Both the position numbers and the translations under genes were made by a program. The notes below the pieces were generated by a model. That model had not been told where the DNA came from. It made no database searches and worked only from the letters and a program-made list of their open reading frames with translations. DNA of 64,000 nt from contig NZ_CP045492.1 in NCBI RefSeq assembly GCF_015500055.1, positions 2,304,501 to 2,368,500 of the forward strand, in the 5' to 3' direction. Each line of letters starts with the position of its first letter. The stretch's first letter is position 1. Origin of the DNA: Mesorhizobium sp. NBSH29 (GTDB lineage: Bacteria; Pseudomonadota; Alphaproteobacteria; Rhizobiales; Rhizobiaceae). Positions 9,103 through 18,710 of the stretch are shown here, piece after piece.

Positions 9103-9735
9103 CTACTCGGCTGCGAAGCAATAGAACAACCCGTCGCCCCCTGTACTCTTCAACGCTGCCGGGCTGCACCCGCCGCGCGAGGCGTGCGCAGCGTTCCAAG
9201 ATGTTGCCGTCGATAGGGTGTCGGGGCCCTTTCGGTCGTGATGTCCAACCATCGCGGCACCCTCTTCGCTGCCGAGCGTCCAGTCGCCACAGGTTTGATC
9301 AGCGGATTTCGCGCCGTCCGCATTGGTCCCGGTCAAAATGTCATGGCGGTTTGGCTCATCGCCACGTCCGTTCACGACTTCGCCTTTTTCATCCAGCCCG
9401 GTTTCCTTGGAAATGCCATTCTTTTCGCTGTGAAGGCTGATAACATCATCCGCAATTTTCTTCCCCTTGGCGTTGAACCACGGGCCGGTGCCGATGCGAT
9501 CTTTCGCGTCTATCTCACTGGTGGATAGATATGCGCGCCATATTTTGGGAGTAGTCACGCCTGCCGCTTCCGCGAGCGTCTGGCAATGCGCGTCGGCACC
9601 CGCCAGCCCACCCAGATCGCCGCCTTTTCCCGGGCCGGAACTGGTGATGAAAAAGCTCATCGTCTTGTCTTGGGCGGCGGCAACATCGCTCAACGTGAAC
9701 ACTGCGAGTGCTGAGGCAATCAACTGGTTTCGCAT
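9103..9735 (-). CDS. Secreted lectin-like/endostatin-fold protein of unknown role
   Basis: This 210-residue protein has a signal peptide ending near VAAAQ. The mature part starts with FFITSSGPGKGGDLGGLAG, then ADAHCQTLAEAAG and WRAYLSTSE, a pattern seen in proteins annotated as lectins in many Rhizobiales and resembling the collagen XV/XVIII endostatin-like, C-type-lectin-like fold. Four cysteines (one each in DAHCQ, QTCGD, GGCSP and FYCFA) could form two disulfides. A periplasmic location follows from the signal peptide. No ligand or partner can be named, and the neighbouring genes do not suggest one. Confidence 0.7.
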   Translation of the reverse strand: MRNQLIASALAVFTLSDVAAAQDKTMSFFITSSGPGKGGDLGGLAGADAHCQTLAEAAGVTTPKIWRAYLSTSEIDAKDRIGTGPWFNAKGKKIADDVISLHSEKNGISKETGLDEKGEVVNGRGDEPNRHDILTGTNADGAKSADQTCGDWTLGSEEGAAMVGHHDRKGPDTLSTATSWNAAHASRGGCSPAALKSTGGDGLFYCFAAE

Positions 9736-9836
9736 CTATTGGTCCCCTTGAGTTACGTCATCGTAGACAACGTTGGCGTCAGGAATGATACGTCAAACAA
9801 TTTGGCAGATACTGATCATCACGATCACGTGTGCAT

Positions 9837-11606
9837 CTACTTCACCGGCCACACCATCATCAGCATGGGCACTGCAACGATGACCACGAGAAATGACAAG
9901 GGCAGCCCAAGCCGGGGGTAGTCGCTGAACTTGTAGCCACCCGGGCCCATCACCAAGGTGTTGCACTGATGACCGATAGGGGTGAGGAAATCGCAGCCTG
10001 CTCCAATGGCAACCGCCATCAGAAAAGCTTCCGGCCGATAGCCGAGGCCGGTGGCAAACCCAGCGGCAATTGGCGCTACTACCAAAACCGTCGCCGCATT
10101 GTTGAGAAATGGTGTGACGGCCATGGCGACGACCATAATCAGTGTCAGCGCACCGGCTGGCGGCAATGTAGTTCCTACCTCTGCCAACCATCCCGCAATA
10201 AGGTCGGTGGCGCCACTGGTTCTAAGCGAGTCGCTGACGGGAATGAGCGCCGCCAGCATCACTAGGATCGGTCCGTCAATGGCGCCGTAGACTTCGCGCA
10301 AAGGCACCACTTTGAACAGAACCATGGCAACGGCAGCGGTGAAGAAGGCGATGGCAACGGGAAGCAAGCCGCCGGCTGTTGCCGCCATAGCGGCAAACAG
10401 GATGATCACGGGAATGATCCCGCGGCGTACGCTGCCGAGCAGAATAGGGCGTTCGGCCAAAGGCAAGACGCCCAGGTCGCGCAAAATCTCGGGCAACCGC
10501 GCCGGGTTTCCCTGCAAAACCACGATATCACCGAGCCGAAGCGTTACGGCACCCAGACGTTCTTGAATACGTTCGCCCTTGCGGCTCACTGCCAGCAAAT
10601 TGACATTGTATCTGTCGTATAGAGCCAACTGCTGGGCTGACCAGCCGACAAGCTGCGAATGCTCGGCAACGACGGCTTCGATGGCGGTGGACGCCTCGCC
10701 GTCGCCTGCGTCATCGCGGTCTCCCGTCACACTGAGTTTGGCCTGCGCTACGACACGGTCCAGCGCCTCTGGCGGACCCTCGATCAGCACAGTGTCCCCC
10801 TCGCGTAGCTTCGCGTCGGGAAACGGCGTTATGCGCAGTACGCGAGAGCGCAGGATTGAAGTAACCACGACTTCCCCACCCCCAAGCTTCAACAGGTCCC
10901 CTACGGTCTTACCATTCACCGCCGACTCAGACGTCACCAGCGCTTCGGTCAGATAATTTTGAATATCAAGCGCCTCGTTGAGCGAGCCCATCGCCTTGCT
11001 GCGCACGGGCAGCAACCAGTAGAACAACGTCAGAAAAATAACTCCCACCACCGCAAGTGCCGCGCCGACGGGGGTGAAGTCGAACATGGTGAAGGGCTCG
11101 CCGCCTATTTCGGCACGAATGCGGGACACAACAATATTGGGCGAAGTGCCAATCTGCGTCATTAACCCGCCGAGCAATGATCCGAACGCCATTGGCATCA
11201 GGAATACAGAAGGCGAAGTGTTGGATTTGCGGGCGAACTGAAACGCAATGGGGATCATGATTGCGAGCGCGCCGATATTCTTCACGAAGGCTGCCAGAAT
11301 GGTGACGGTCGCCACCAGCAAAATCATCTGCGCTCGGATTGAACTCACATTCGGGAACACCCGCTGGATTGCCAGTTCCATGATCCCGGTGCGTGCCACG
11401 CCGGCGCTCACCAGAAGCGCACTGCCCACGATGATGACGATATCGTCGCTGAAGCCGGTAAATGCCTGATCATAGGGCACGATACCAACGGCAGCCGCTG
11501 CAATAAGCGCCCCGCATGCCACCAGGTCGTAGCGAAACCGTCCCCAGACGAATGCGCCCATCATCAGAGCAATGATGGTGAAGGACAGAACCTGGCTAAG
11601 CGTCAT
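9837..11606 (-). CDS. SLC13/DASS-family permease with two TrkA-C (RCK_C) domains
   Basis: The 589-residue integral membrane protein has an N-terminal hydrophobic half (ArsB/CitT-like, with GSLLGGLMTQIGTSPNIVV as the substrate-binding hairpin), a soluble middle with two TrkA-C domains (the first containing VVTSILRSRVLRITPFPDAK, the second VNLLAVSRKGERIQE), and a second hydrophobic half ending with a matching hairpin near CDFLTPIGHQCNTLVMGPGG. Such proteins import anions such as sulfate, dicarboxylates or other oxyanions, and the RCK_C domains probably regulate transport. The substrate is not determined. The gene stands alone, upstream of the lectin-like gene on the same strand with about 100 bases between. 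Confidence 0.88.
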   Translation of the reverse strand: MTLSQVLSFTIIALMMGAFVWGRFRYDLVACGALIAAAAVGIVPYDQAFTGFSDDIVIIVGSALLVSAGVARTGIMELAIQRVFPNVSSIRAQMILLVATVTILAAFVKNIGALAIMIPIAFQFARKSNTSPSVFLMPMAFGSLLGGLMTQIGTSPNIVVSRIRAEIGGEPFTMFDFTPVGAALAVVGVIFLTLFYWLLPVRSKAMGSLNEALDIQNYLTEALVTSESAVNGKTVGDLLKLGGGEVVVTSILRSRVLRITPFPDAKLREGDTVLIEGPPEALDRVVAQAKLSVTGDRDDAGDGEASTAIEAVVAEHSQLVGWSAQQLALYDRYNVNLLAVSRKGERIQERLGAVTLRLGDIVVLQGNPARLPEILRDLGVLPLAERPILLGSVRRGIIPVIILFAAMAATAGGLLPVAIAFFTAAVAMVLFKVVPLREVYGAIDGPILVMLAALIPVSDSLRTSGATDLIAGWLAEVGTTLPPAGALTLIMVVAMAVTPFLNNAATVLVVAPIAAGFATGLGYRPEAFLMAVAIGAGCDFLTPIGHQCNTLVMGPGGYKFSDYPRLGLPLSFLVVIVAVPMLMMVWPVK

Positions 11607-11683
11607 TCAACAGCCCTTCACTTGAAATGCTGCACACAACGCCGGTTGAGGAGCAAGGTTGCAGCCTATCGGATATGAACCCG

Positions 11684-12466
11684 CTATGCCGCACTTTCAT
11701 CGAGTTGTATTGGCAGCTGAGCTTCAGCCCAACAGTCAGGTTTCGCCTGATAGATCAGGCCCGTTCGTTCAAGTTTCGGGCTGGCCATCTGCATGATCCT
11801 CGCCGCCGTCACAGCCGGGGCGGGCAGGGTCGCTGGGTCTTCACCAGGAAACGCAAGTGCACGCATAGCGGTGCGGGTACCGCCAGGATCAGCGATGTTG
11901 ACCCGGAGTGCCATGCTTTTGGTTTCGTCGGCCCATGAGCGAGCGAGAGCCTCTACAGCAGCCTTAGAGGCAGCATAAGGGGCCCAGAATGCACGCCCCG
12001 AGTGAGCGGCACTGGAGGACAGTATGATAGCCCGGCCGGCATCGGACTGCCGCAGCAATGGATCTACTGATCGGATCAACCGCCAGGTTCCTGTAACGTT
12101 GACTGCCATCACCTTGTCGAACACCTTTGCCTCGACATGACCGATGGGTGAAATCACGCCAAGCACACCGGCGTTGGCTACAAGAATGTCGAGTTTTTTC
12201 CAACGTTCATGGATCGCGCCGCCCAACCGGTCGATGCCTGCCATATCGGTCAGGTCGAGCGGTACGAGCGTTGCCTCGCCCTTGCCAGTGCGTGCGTGTT
12301 CAGCCTTGATCTCGTCGTCAAGCTCTTCCAGCCCACCAACTGTGCGGGCGACGGCAATGACATGCGCGCCTGCAGCTGCCATCTGCTTTGCAATCTGGTA
12401 GCCGATGCCGCGCGAGGCGCCGGTGACCAGGGCAACGCGGTTGCTGAGGTCGGGGGCAGGGGTCAT
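11684..12466 (-). CDS. Short-chain dehydrogenase/reductase (SDR) family oxidoreductase
   Basis: A classical SDR of about 260 residues. The Rossmann motif TGASRGIGYQIA lies near the N-terminus, NAG is present in LVANAGVLG, and the catalytic Ser-Tyr-Lys set is SSSAAHSG ... YAASKAA. The C-terminus ends in a tail with AKPDCWAEAQLPI. The ATG at 12466 is preferred over a TTG two codons upstream. The strand order SDR then purF is seen in other Rhizobiales. The substrate is unknown, and the gene lies 36 bases downstream of the purF stop, so co-transcription is possible. Confidence 0.88.
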   Translation of the reverse strand: MTPAPDLSNRVALVTGASRGIGYQIAKQMAAAGAHVIAVARTVGGLEELDDEIKAEHARTGKGEATLVPLDLTDMAGIDRLGGAIHERWKKLDILVANAGVLGVISPIGHVEAKVFDKVMAVNVTGTWRLIRSVDPLLRQSDAGRAIILSSSAAHSGRAFWAPYAASKAAVEALARSWADETKSMALRVNIADPGGTRTAMRALAFPGEDPATLPAPAVTAARIMQMASPKLERTGLIYQAKPDCWAEAQLPIQLDESAA

Positions 12467-12508
12467 GAGCAAGGGTCCGTCTAGTGATGAAAAGAAATAA
12501 CAGGCAGT

Positions 12509-13987
12509 CTATTGCCCGCCAGTCGCTAGCAGCGACAGCGTGCGGACATTGTCGGCACCCTCATGGTCGAGCAGCCGGGTAGGGTACTCGTTGGTGAAGC
12601 AGGCATCGCAAAATTGCGGCTGCTCGCTGTCGCGATTGGCTTCTCCGACGGCGCGGTAGAGACCGTTGATGGACAGAAAACCGAGCGAATCAACGCGGAT
12701 GAACTCGGCCATTTCCTCAATCGTCATGCGAGAGGCAAGCAGCTTCGCTTTTTCTGGCGTATCGACCCCATAAAAACACGAGGCGCGCGTGGGCGGCGAG
12801 GCAATGCGCATATGCACTTCACGCGCTCCGGCTTCGCGCACCATCTGCACGATTTTCTGCGAGGTGGTGCCACGCACGATGGAATCATCCACAAGCACGA
12901 CGCGCTTGCCTTCGATCATCTTGCGATTGGCGTTGTGCTTCAGCTTCACGCCCATGTGCCGGATCGAATCGCCCGGTGAAATGAAGGTGCGACCGACATA
13001 GTGGTTGCGGATGATCCCAAGCTCGAACGGGATTCCAGCTTCCTGTGAAAACCCGATTGCGGCCGGTGTGCCGGAATCTGGCACCGGCACGACAATATCG
13101 GCGTCGACCGGGCTTTCTATCGCGAGCTCAGAGCCGATGCGCTTGCGAACATCGTAGACGTTGCGGCCCTCAACCGACGAGTCGGGACGGGCGAAGTAAA
13201 CATATTCAAACACGCAAAAGCGTGTCTTTTGCGGTTCGAACGGAAAATGGCTCTCGATGCCCTTGGTGGTAATCACCACCATTTCGCCCGGCTTGATATC
13301 TCGCACAAAGCGCGCGCCGATAATGTCCAGCGCACAGGTTTCAGATGCCAGAATCCATGCGCCGTCCAGATCTCCCAGCACCAGCGGGCGAATGCCGAGC
13401 GGGTCGCGAACGCCGATCATCTTTTTCGATGAGAGAGCCACAAGAGAGAATGCACCTTCCAATTGGCGGATCGCATCAATGAATCGCGCATTAAGATCGC
13501 GTTCCTTGCTGGTCGCCACGAGGTGCAGAATGGTTTCTGTGTCGGAGGTCGAGGAGAAAATCGAGCCCTTCTGCTGCAACGTCCGCTGCACAGTCATGGC
13601 ATTGGTGATGTTGCCATTGTGCGCAATCGCCAGCCCGCCAGTTGAAAGCTCCGCGAAAAACGGCTGCACGTTGCGCAGGCCTGCGCCACCGGTCGTGGCA
13701 TAGCGCGTATGACCAATGGCCCTCGTGCCTGTAAGCCGGTCAATCACCGACTGGCGGGTGAAGGTATCACCAATCAGCCCGACATGGCGCTCGACGTGAA
13801 ACTGTGTGCCATCGTAGCAAACGATGCCCGCGGCTTCCTGGCCGCGGTGCTGCAGGGCATGTAGTCCGAGCGTAACGATCGCCGCGGCATCTTGGCGCCC
13901 GAAGATGCCAAACACCCCGCATTCGTCATGAAAATGATCGTCGGCCTCTGCGGAGAGAGTGTTTTCTGCGTCAACCATTGGGGCCAC
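12509..13987 (-). CDS. purF: Amidophosphoribosyltransferase, first committed enzyme of purine synthesis
   Basis: The 492-residue enzyme makes 5-phosphoribosylamine from PRPP and glutamine. The N-terminal glutamine amidotransferase domain begins with HDECGVFGIFG, where Cys23 is the expected nucleophile after removal of a propeptide. The phosphoribosyltransferase domain contains the PRPP-binding motif VVLVDDSIVRGTT. A C-terminal FCDACFTNEYPT (C-x2-C) resembles the 4Fe-4S ligand pair of the Bacillus-type PurF, so an iron-sulfur cluster is likely. A DUF1993 gene sits between purF and cvpA, which are often adjacent. Confidence 0.97.
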   Translation of the reverse strand: MAPMVDAENTLSAEADDHFHDECGVFGIFGRQDAAAIVTLGLHALQHRGQEAAGIVCYDGTQFHVERHVGLIGDTFTRQSVIDRLTGTRAIGHTRYATTGGAGLRNVQPFFAELSTGGLAIAHNGNITNAMTVQRTLQQKGSIFSSTSDTETILHLVATSKERDLNARFIDAIRQLEGAFSLVALSSKKMIGVRDPLGIRPLVLGDLDGAWILASETCALDIIGARFVRDIKPGEMVVITTKGIESHFPFEPQKTRFCVFEYVYFARPDSSVEGRNVYDVRKRIGSELAIESPVDADIVVPVPDSGTPAAIGFSQEAGIPFELGIIRNHYVGRTFISPGDSIRHMGVKLKHNANRKMIEGKRVVLVDDSIVRGTTSQKIVQMVREAGAREVHMRIASPPTRASCFYGVDTPEKAKLLASRMTIEEMAEFIRVDSLGFLSINGLYRAVGEANRDSEQPQFCDACFTNEYPTRLLDHEGADNVRTLSLLATGGQ

Positions 13988-14091
13988 GGTCTCTTGATTG
14001 GGAGATCCGTCATATAAGCCAATCGTAGCTACAACGCCACCTAGAAATCACGATCTACTGTCACTGGCTTTTGGTATGCCCTGGCGCGCTT

Positions 14092-14598
14092 TCAGCGAGC
14101 GCCAAGAAAGTCCATTTTTCCCAACGGAACACCGTTATGGCGCAATATCGCGTAGGCTGTGGTCACGTGGAAGAAAAAATTAGGCAGCGCATAAGTGAGC
14201 AAATAGCTCTGCCCCGTAAATGTGATTTCTGCCGTCCGCGTCTTGAAAATGACCTCAGCCTCTTCGCGTCCGTTCATCGCGCTGGCGGGAACCGTTTGGA
14301 GAAACGCCACGGTTGCTGCGATCCGTGCCTCTAAATCGTCAAAACTCACCTCATTGTCGTCCATGGGAAGAGGTGGAAGCGCACCAACGCGTACCGCTGC
14401 ATTTTTAGCTGTGTCGCTGGCGCGTTGGATCTGTGCCGTAAGGGGCGCCATATCCTCATAAAGACGGCCTTGAAGGAGCTTCGAATGGTCAAGTCCGGTT
14501 TTATCAGCGAAGGCGCGACCCTTGCGCAAAAAATCGGACATTGCGTCCAGTGTGCGGATGAATACCGGGATGCTGATGTCATGGAGCGCCAGGGTCAT
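14092..14598 (-). CDS. DUF1993 domain-containing protein
   Basis: This 168-residue, mostly helical protein has the DUF1993 pattern: PVFIRTLDAMSDFLRKG at the N-terminus, then LYEDMAPLTAQIQRASD, and a C-terminal NFFFHVTTAYAILRHNGVPLG. The fold resembles DinB-like four-helix bundles, and the conserved histidines near the C-terminus could bind a metal. No biochemical function is established for the family. It lies about 100 bases upstream of purF and about 140 bases downstream of cvpA, all on one strand. Confidence 0.85.
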   Translation of the reverse strand: MTLALHDISIPVFIRTLDAMSDFLRKGRAFADKTGLDHSKLLQGRLYEDMAPLTAQIQRASDTAKNAAVRVGALPPLPMDDNEVSFDDLEARIAATVAFLQTVPASAMNGREEAEVIFKTRTAEITFTGQSYLLTYALPNFFFHVTTAYAILRHNGVPLGKMDFLGAR

Positions 14599-14737
14599 AG
14601 GGGGCCTCTACCTCAATGCTGCGCGGCCAACGACCGCTGTTGCATTCAGGTAGGCAATAATGACCTCAATTGCGAGATTGTTGCTGACGAATATGTACAC
14701 GGCAACATCGCGCATACGATTAACAGCGCTCCACAGC

Positions 14738-15400
14738 TTAGTTGGCGGGCGGCACCTCTTCAGCCGGCGCTTCCTCTACGGGAACCTCATCAGTTTCGCC
14801 TTCGGCTGCTGGGGGCGTCGCACTTTCGGCAGGTGGGGTTGCGGTGCTGCCCTCTGGCGCGGGATCGGATGCGGTTCCTGTTTCAGGCTGTAGCCTCTTT
14901 AAGATCGACTTTTCCGGATCGTCTGGCAGCAGCGCCTGCAGACGCTGGCCAATATCCGTCAAAAGTGGGCGCGACTTTGCGTCAGAAATCCATGCCGGTG
15001 GCTTCTCTCCAACCAACCAGCTGAAGAACAACAGCCCAACCGCAACCACCAGAACGCCACGTGCGGCACCGTAGAGAAAGCCAAGGGTTCGGTCGAGCGC
15101 GCCAACGCGAGAGTCGATAATGAAATCGGCGATTTTCATCGTGATCACAGTTACTACGATCAGCGCGATGACAAAGACGACACCAGCTGCCGCAGCCATG
15201 GCGATCTGTTCATTGTCGATATGCGGTCGCACATAGGGCAGTACGGCGGGATAGAAGAAAAATGCCGCGGCAGCAGCCGCAACCCAAGAGGCGATGGAAA
15301 GAATTTCACGGGAGAATCCGCGCACCATTGCCAGCATCGCTGAAACAAGGGTGAAGCCGATAAGAATTCCGTCAAGCAGCGTAACCGGCATGTCGTCCAC
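14738..15400 (-). CDS. cvpA: CvpA family inner-membrane protein
   Basis: The 220-residue protein has four predicted membrane segments (around residues 8-27, 32-50, 66-88 and 105-125), and the sequence VTLLDGILIGFTLVSAMLA is typical of CvpA. The C-terminal 70 residues are a Pro/Glu/Ala-rich, acidic cytoplasmic or periplasmic tail that varies between species. CvpA was named for colicin V production and is linked to purF expression and envelope or bile-salt stress in enterobacteria. Its molecular role is unsettled. An internal ATG three codons downstream (15391) may be the true start. Confidence 0.9.
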   Translation of the reverse strand: MDDMPVTLLDGILIGFTLVSAMLAMVRGFSREILSIASWVAAAAAAFFFYPAVLPYVRPHIDNEQIAMAAAAGVVFVIALIVVTVITMKIADFIIDSRVGALDRTLGFLYGAARGVLVVAVGLLFFSWLVGEKPPAWISDAKSRPLLTDIGQRLQALLPDDPEKSILKRLQPETGTASDPAPEGSTATPPAESATPPAAEGETDEVPVEEAPAEEVPPAN

Positions 15401-15441
15401 TCCATTATGGCAGATCAGATCTACCCGCCAACCGTATCCGG

Positions 15442-16842
15442 TTAGCCGTCCTCGCGTTCTTTCCTAAGCGACCCAGCTATGCGTACCACCAGATCGGTGA
15501 GCGTCGCAGGCTGGAAAGAACCGGCACCAAATCCGCCCGCCGGCTCATCGCCCCCAAGCGGAAGTACCGCCTGTCCAAATCCCAGCTTTTCGGCTTCCTT
15601 GAGACGCTGCTGCGCATGTGCAACGGGCCGCACCGCCCCCGAAAGGCTGATTTCGCCGAAATAGACGCAATCGGCTGGAAGGGCAAGGCCGGTGAGGGAC
15701 GAGACCAACGCCGCTGCCACAGCAAGGTCGGCTGCAGGTTCGGAAATTCGATATCCGCCAGCGACGTTAAGATAAACGTCATGGGTGGCGAAGCGGACGC
15801 CGCAATGAGCTTCCAAAACTGCAAGGATCATAGCAAGCCGGGGACTATCCCAGCCAACAACTGCGCGCCTTGGTGTGCCCAGCGGCGATGGCGCAACCAG
15901 CGCCTGGATTTCAACCAACACAGGCCGTGTGCCCTCCATGCCTGCAAAAACGGCGGCGCCCGGCGCTTTTGCATGTCGTTCGCCCAGGAAAAGCTCCGAA
16001 GGGTTAGAGACTTCGCGCAACCCTTTGTCGGACATTTCAAACACGCCGATCTCGTCGGTCGGTCCAAATCGGTTCTTGACCGTGCGCAGGATGCGGTAAT
16101 GGTGCCCGCCTTCACCTTCGAAATAGAGCACCGCGTCGACCATATGTTCCACAACACGTGGGCCCGCGATCTGGCCCTCCTTGGTGACATGGCCGACCAG
16201 TACGACGGCAGCACCTGTGGATTTCGCGTAGCGGATCACCGCCTGCGCTGAGGCGCGAACCTGTGTGACAGTACCAGGAGCCGAATCAGCCATATCGGTC
16301 CATAGGGTTTGGATCGAATCAAGGATGATAAGATCGGGTCTCTTGCCATCGGAAACGGTGGCCAGAATGTCTTCGACATTGGTTTCGGCGGCAAGCTCCA
16401 CAGGAGAATTGGCGACGCCCAACCGCTGCGCCCGCAAGCGAATTTGCGCTACCGCTTCCTCGCCCGACACATAGACGATGCGATGTCCACGTTCAGCAAG
16501 TGCTGCTGCTGCCTGCGTCAGAAGCGTGGACTTGCCGATCCCCGGATCACCGCCGATCAGTATCGCCGAGCCGCGAACAAAACCGCCGCCGGTGGCGCGG
16601 TCGAGCTCGCCGATGCCGGAAGCGATGCGCGGAGCATCCTCAATGTCGCCTGACAGTGTTGTCAGCGCTACAGCGCGGCCCTTACGCGCATTGCGACCGG
16701 ACTGCGGCCCGCTGCCAATGCCGCCGGACGTGCCTTCCTCGACCAGGGTGTTCCACTCCCCGCACGAATCGCATTTGCCCGCCCAGCGCGTATGGACGGC
16801 ACCGCAACTCTGGCAGATGAATTGAAGGCGCGACTTAGCCAT
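15442..16842 (-). CDS. radA: DNA repair protein RadA
   Basis: This 466-residue RecA-like ATPase drives branch migration of recombination intermediates. It has an N-terminal C4 zinc finger (CQSCGAVHTRWAGKCDSCG), Walker A GGDPGIGKST near residue 96, the RadA-specific KNRFGPTDE motif and a C-terminal Lon-protease-like domain (LNVAGGYRISEPAADLAVA). The length and order match the family. Only five bases separate it from the upstream dnaB stop, so the two are surely co-transcribed. In related genomes an alanine racemase gene often lies between them; here it is absent. Confidence 0.97.
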   Translation of the reverse strand: MAKSRLQFICQSCGAVHTRWAGKCDSCGEWNTLVEEGTSGGIGSGPQSGRNARKGRAVALTTLSGDIEDAPRIASGIGELDRATGGGFVRGSAILIGGDPGIGKSTLLTQAAAALAERGHRIVYVSGEEAVAQIRLRAQRLGVANSPVELAAETNVEDILATVSDGKRPDLIILDSIQTLWTDMADSAPGTVTQVRASAQAVIRYAKSTGAAVVLVGHVTKEGQIAGPRVVEHMVDAVLYFEGEGGHHYRILRTVKNRFGPTDEIGVFEMSDKGLREVSNPSELFLGERHAKAPGAAVFAGMEGTRPVLVEIQALVAPSPLGTPRRAVVGWDSPRLAMILAVLEAHCGVRFATHDVYLNVAGGYRISEPAADLAVAAALVSSLTGLALPADCVYFGEISLSGAVRPVAHAQQRLKEAEKLGFGQAVLPLGGDEPAGGFGAGSFQPATLTDLVVRIAGSLRKEREDG

Positions 16843-16847
16843 GCAAC

Positions 16848-18338
16848 CTATTCATACCGCTCCGGCAGATGCGAATCTTCCGCTAGGTCCGAGAACCGTG
16901 TGAATTCGCCGGTAAAGGCCAGCGAAACTGAGCCCGTTGGTCCGTGGCGCTGTTTGGCGATGATTACTTCAGCCTTGCCCCGCACCTCGTTCATTTCCGT
17001 TTCCCACTTGAAATATTCCTCGGTGCCGGGCTTCGGCTCTTTGTTCTTGAGATAATATTCCTCGCGGTAGACGAACATGACAACGTCTGCGTCCTGCTCA
17101 ATGGATCCCGATTCACGAAGGTCAGAAAGTTGCGGGCGTTTATCATCCCTGCTTTCGACCTGCCGCGAAAGCTGCGACAGCGCGATGATGGGAACGCTGA
17201 GTTCTTTGCCGAGTGCCTTGAGTCCGGTGGTGATCTCGGTAATTTCCTGTACGCGGTTTTGCGATGATTTTGCCGACGAACCCTGCATCAGCTGTATATA
17301 GTCGATCACGATGACATCGAGCCCGCGTTGGCGCTTAAGCCGCCTTGCACGCGCCGCCAGCTGTGCGATCGAAATGCCACCGGTCTGATCAATGAACAGC
17401 GGGATCTTCTGCATAGTCTGAGAACAGGCGACGAGCTTTTCGAAGTCAGTTTCAGTAATCTCGCCGCGGCGGATTTTAGACGACGGAATTTCCGTCTGCT
17501 CGGAGATAATACGCGTCGCCAATTGCTCGGACGACATTTCAAGCGAGAAAAATCCGATTACCCCGCCATTGCCAGCTTTGAACGATCCGTCAGCCTGCTG
17601 CACCGGCTCATAGGCGTGGGCAATATTGAAGGCGATATTGGTGGCTAGTGAGGTCTTACCCATGCCTGGGCGACCAGCCAGTACGATCAAATCAGACGGT
17701 TGCAAGCCACCCATGCGGCGATCAAGGTCGCGTAATCCTGTAGCAACGCCCGAAAGATGTCCGTCACGCATGAAGGCGGCGTTAGCCATGTCGACCGCCG
17801 TCTTGACCGCATCGGTGAAACTCTCGAACCCACCATCGTAGCGCCCGGTTTCTGCAAGCTCGAAAAGCCGCCGTTCCGCATCCTCGATCTGATCATGCGG
17901 CGACATATCGACAGGCGCATCATAGGCGATGTTGACCATGTCTTCGCCAACTGTGATCAGCGCCCTGCGTGTGGCCAGGTCATAGATAGCACGGCCATAA
18001 TCGGCCGCATTGATAATGGTGACGGCTTCAGCCGCCAGACGCGCCAAATATTGCGCGACCGTCATATCGCCGACCTTCTCGTCAGACGGCAAAAAGGTTT
18101 TCAGCGTCACCGGATTGGCCATCTTGCCCATGCGGATCAGTTCGGAGCCGACCTCAAATACCTTTCGGTGCAGCGGCTCGTAAAAATGCGACGGCTTCAA
18201 GAAATCCGAGACGCGGTAAAACGCATCATTGTTTACCATGATCGCGCCGAGCAATGCCTGCTCAGCCTCAATGTTGTTTGGTGCCTCGCGATAAAGCGGC
18301 GTTTCCGCCACCGCGATTTTGCGGATTGCCTCGGCCAT
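16848..18338 (-). CDS. dnaB: Replicative DNA helicase DnaB
   Basis: The 496-residue hexameric helicase unwinds DNA at the replication fork and recruits DnaG primase. The N-terminal DnaB domain starts near NNIEAEQALLGAIMVNNDAF. The RecA-like motor has Walker A AGRPGMGKTSLATNIA near residue 222, Walker B VIVIDYIQLM and the LSQLSRQVESR sensor segment. No intein is present and the length is normal. It follows rplI after a gap of about 370 bases that contains a terminator-like hairpin, so it probably has its own promoter. Confidence 0.97.
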   Translation of the reverse strand: MAEAIRKIAVAETPLYREAPNNIEAEQALLGAIMVNNDAFYRVSDFLKPSHFYEPLHRKVFEVGSELIRMGKMANPVTLKTFLPSDEKVGDMTVAQYLARLAAEAVTIINAADYGRAIYDLATRRALITVGEDMVNIAYDAPVDMSPHDQIEDAERRLFELAETGRYDGGFESFTDAVKTAVDMANAAFMRDGHLSGVATGLRDLDRRMGGLQPSDLIVLAGRPGMGKTSLATNIAFNIAHAYEPVQQADGSFKAGNGGVIGFFSLEMSSEQLATRIISEQTEIPSSKIRRGEITETDFEKLVACSQTMQKIPLFIDQTGGISIAQLAARARRLKRQRGLDVIVIDYIQLMQGSSAKSSQNRVQEITEITTGLKALGKELSVPIIALSQLSRQVESRDDKRPQLSDLRESGSIEQDADVVMFVYREEYYLKNKEPKPGTEEYFKWETEMNEVRGKAEVIIAKQRHGPTGSVSLAFTGEFTRFSDLAEDSHLPERYE

Positions 18339-18710
18339 CTGTCTCTTAAAATCCCCAGTCTTGTTCTTTGCTATCAGACAGTATCGGCCCGTAGTGAAGT
18401 TTTGTGCCGCGCCGCCCGAAATTCACAGCCACAGCGCCGCCGTCCACAGCCAACAGAAGCAAATGGCATAAACACTGTTGCGCGAATCGTTTTGGTAAGC
18501 CTACCACGCGCCTGAATAGAGAACAAAACAGGAAAGTTCGTTTCGCGCGCTACCGAAAAAATGGACGGTAGCCAGACCGTCTCGCTGGGGCGGTGTCCAT
18601 GGAATGGGTCACAGCCTTGCCCGGTTGAATTTTCGCGTGCGGAAAAAGCTGCCTGACATAAAAAAATCCCGGACGTTACGGTCCGGGCTTTTTGGCTAAT
18701 TTCTGAAGTA
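18339..18710 (-). other. Intergenic region between rplI and dnaB
   Basis: No convincing gene is visible on either strand here. The rplI end carries a terminator hairpin (described separately). The rest presumably holds the dnaB promoter. An open frame on the minus strand across this stretch overlaps the rplI 3' end out of frame, resembles no family I know and is probably spurious. Confidence 0.5.
18661..18695 (-). terminator. Rho-independent terminator downstream of rplI
   Basis: Read on the minus strand, GTCCGGG-type arms form a perfect 7-bp stem (CCCGGAC at 18668-18674 with GTCCGGG at 18681-18687, loop of six) followed by a run of seven thymines interrupted only by an initial A. It lies about 16 bases past the rplI stop and should separate rplI from dnaB. 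Confidence 0.8.

Noticed and set aside
9793-10191. A 132-codon minus-strand frame over the 3' end of the SLC13 permease gene.
   Set aside because: It lies wholly or mostly inside the permease gene in another register, and its composition is that of an out-of-frame translation.
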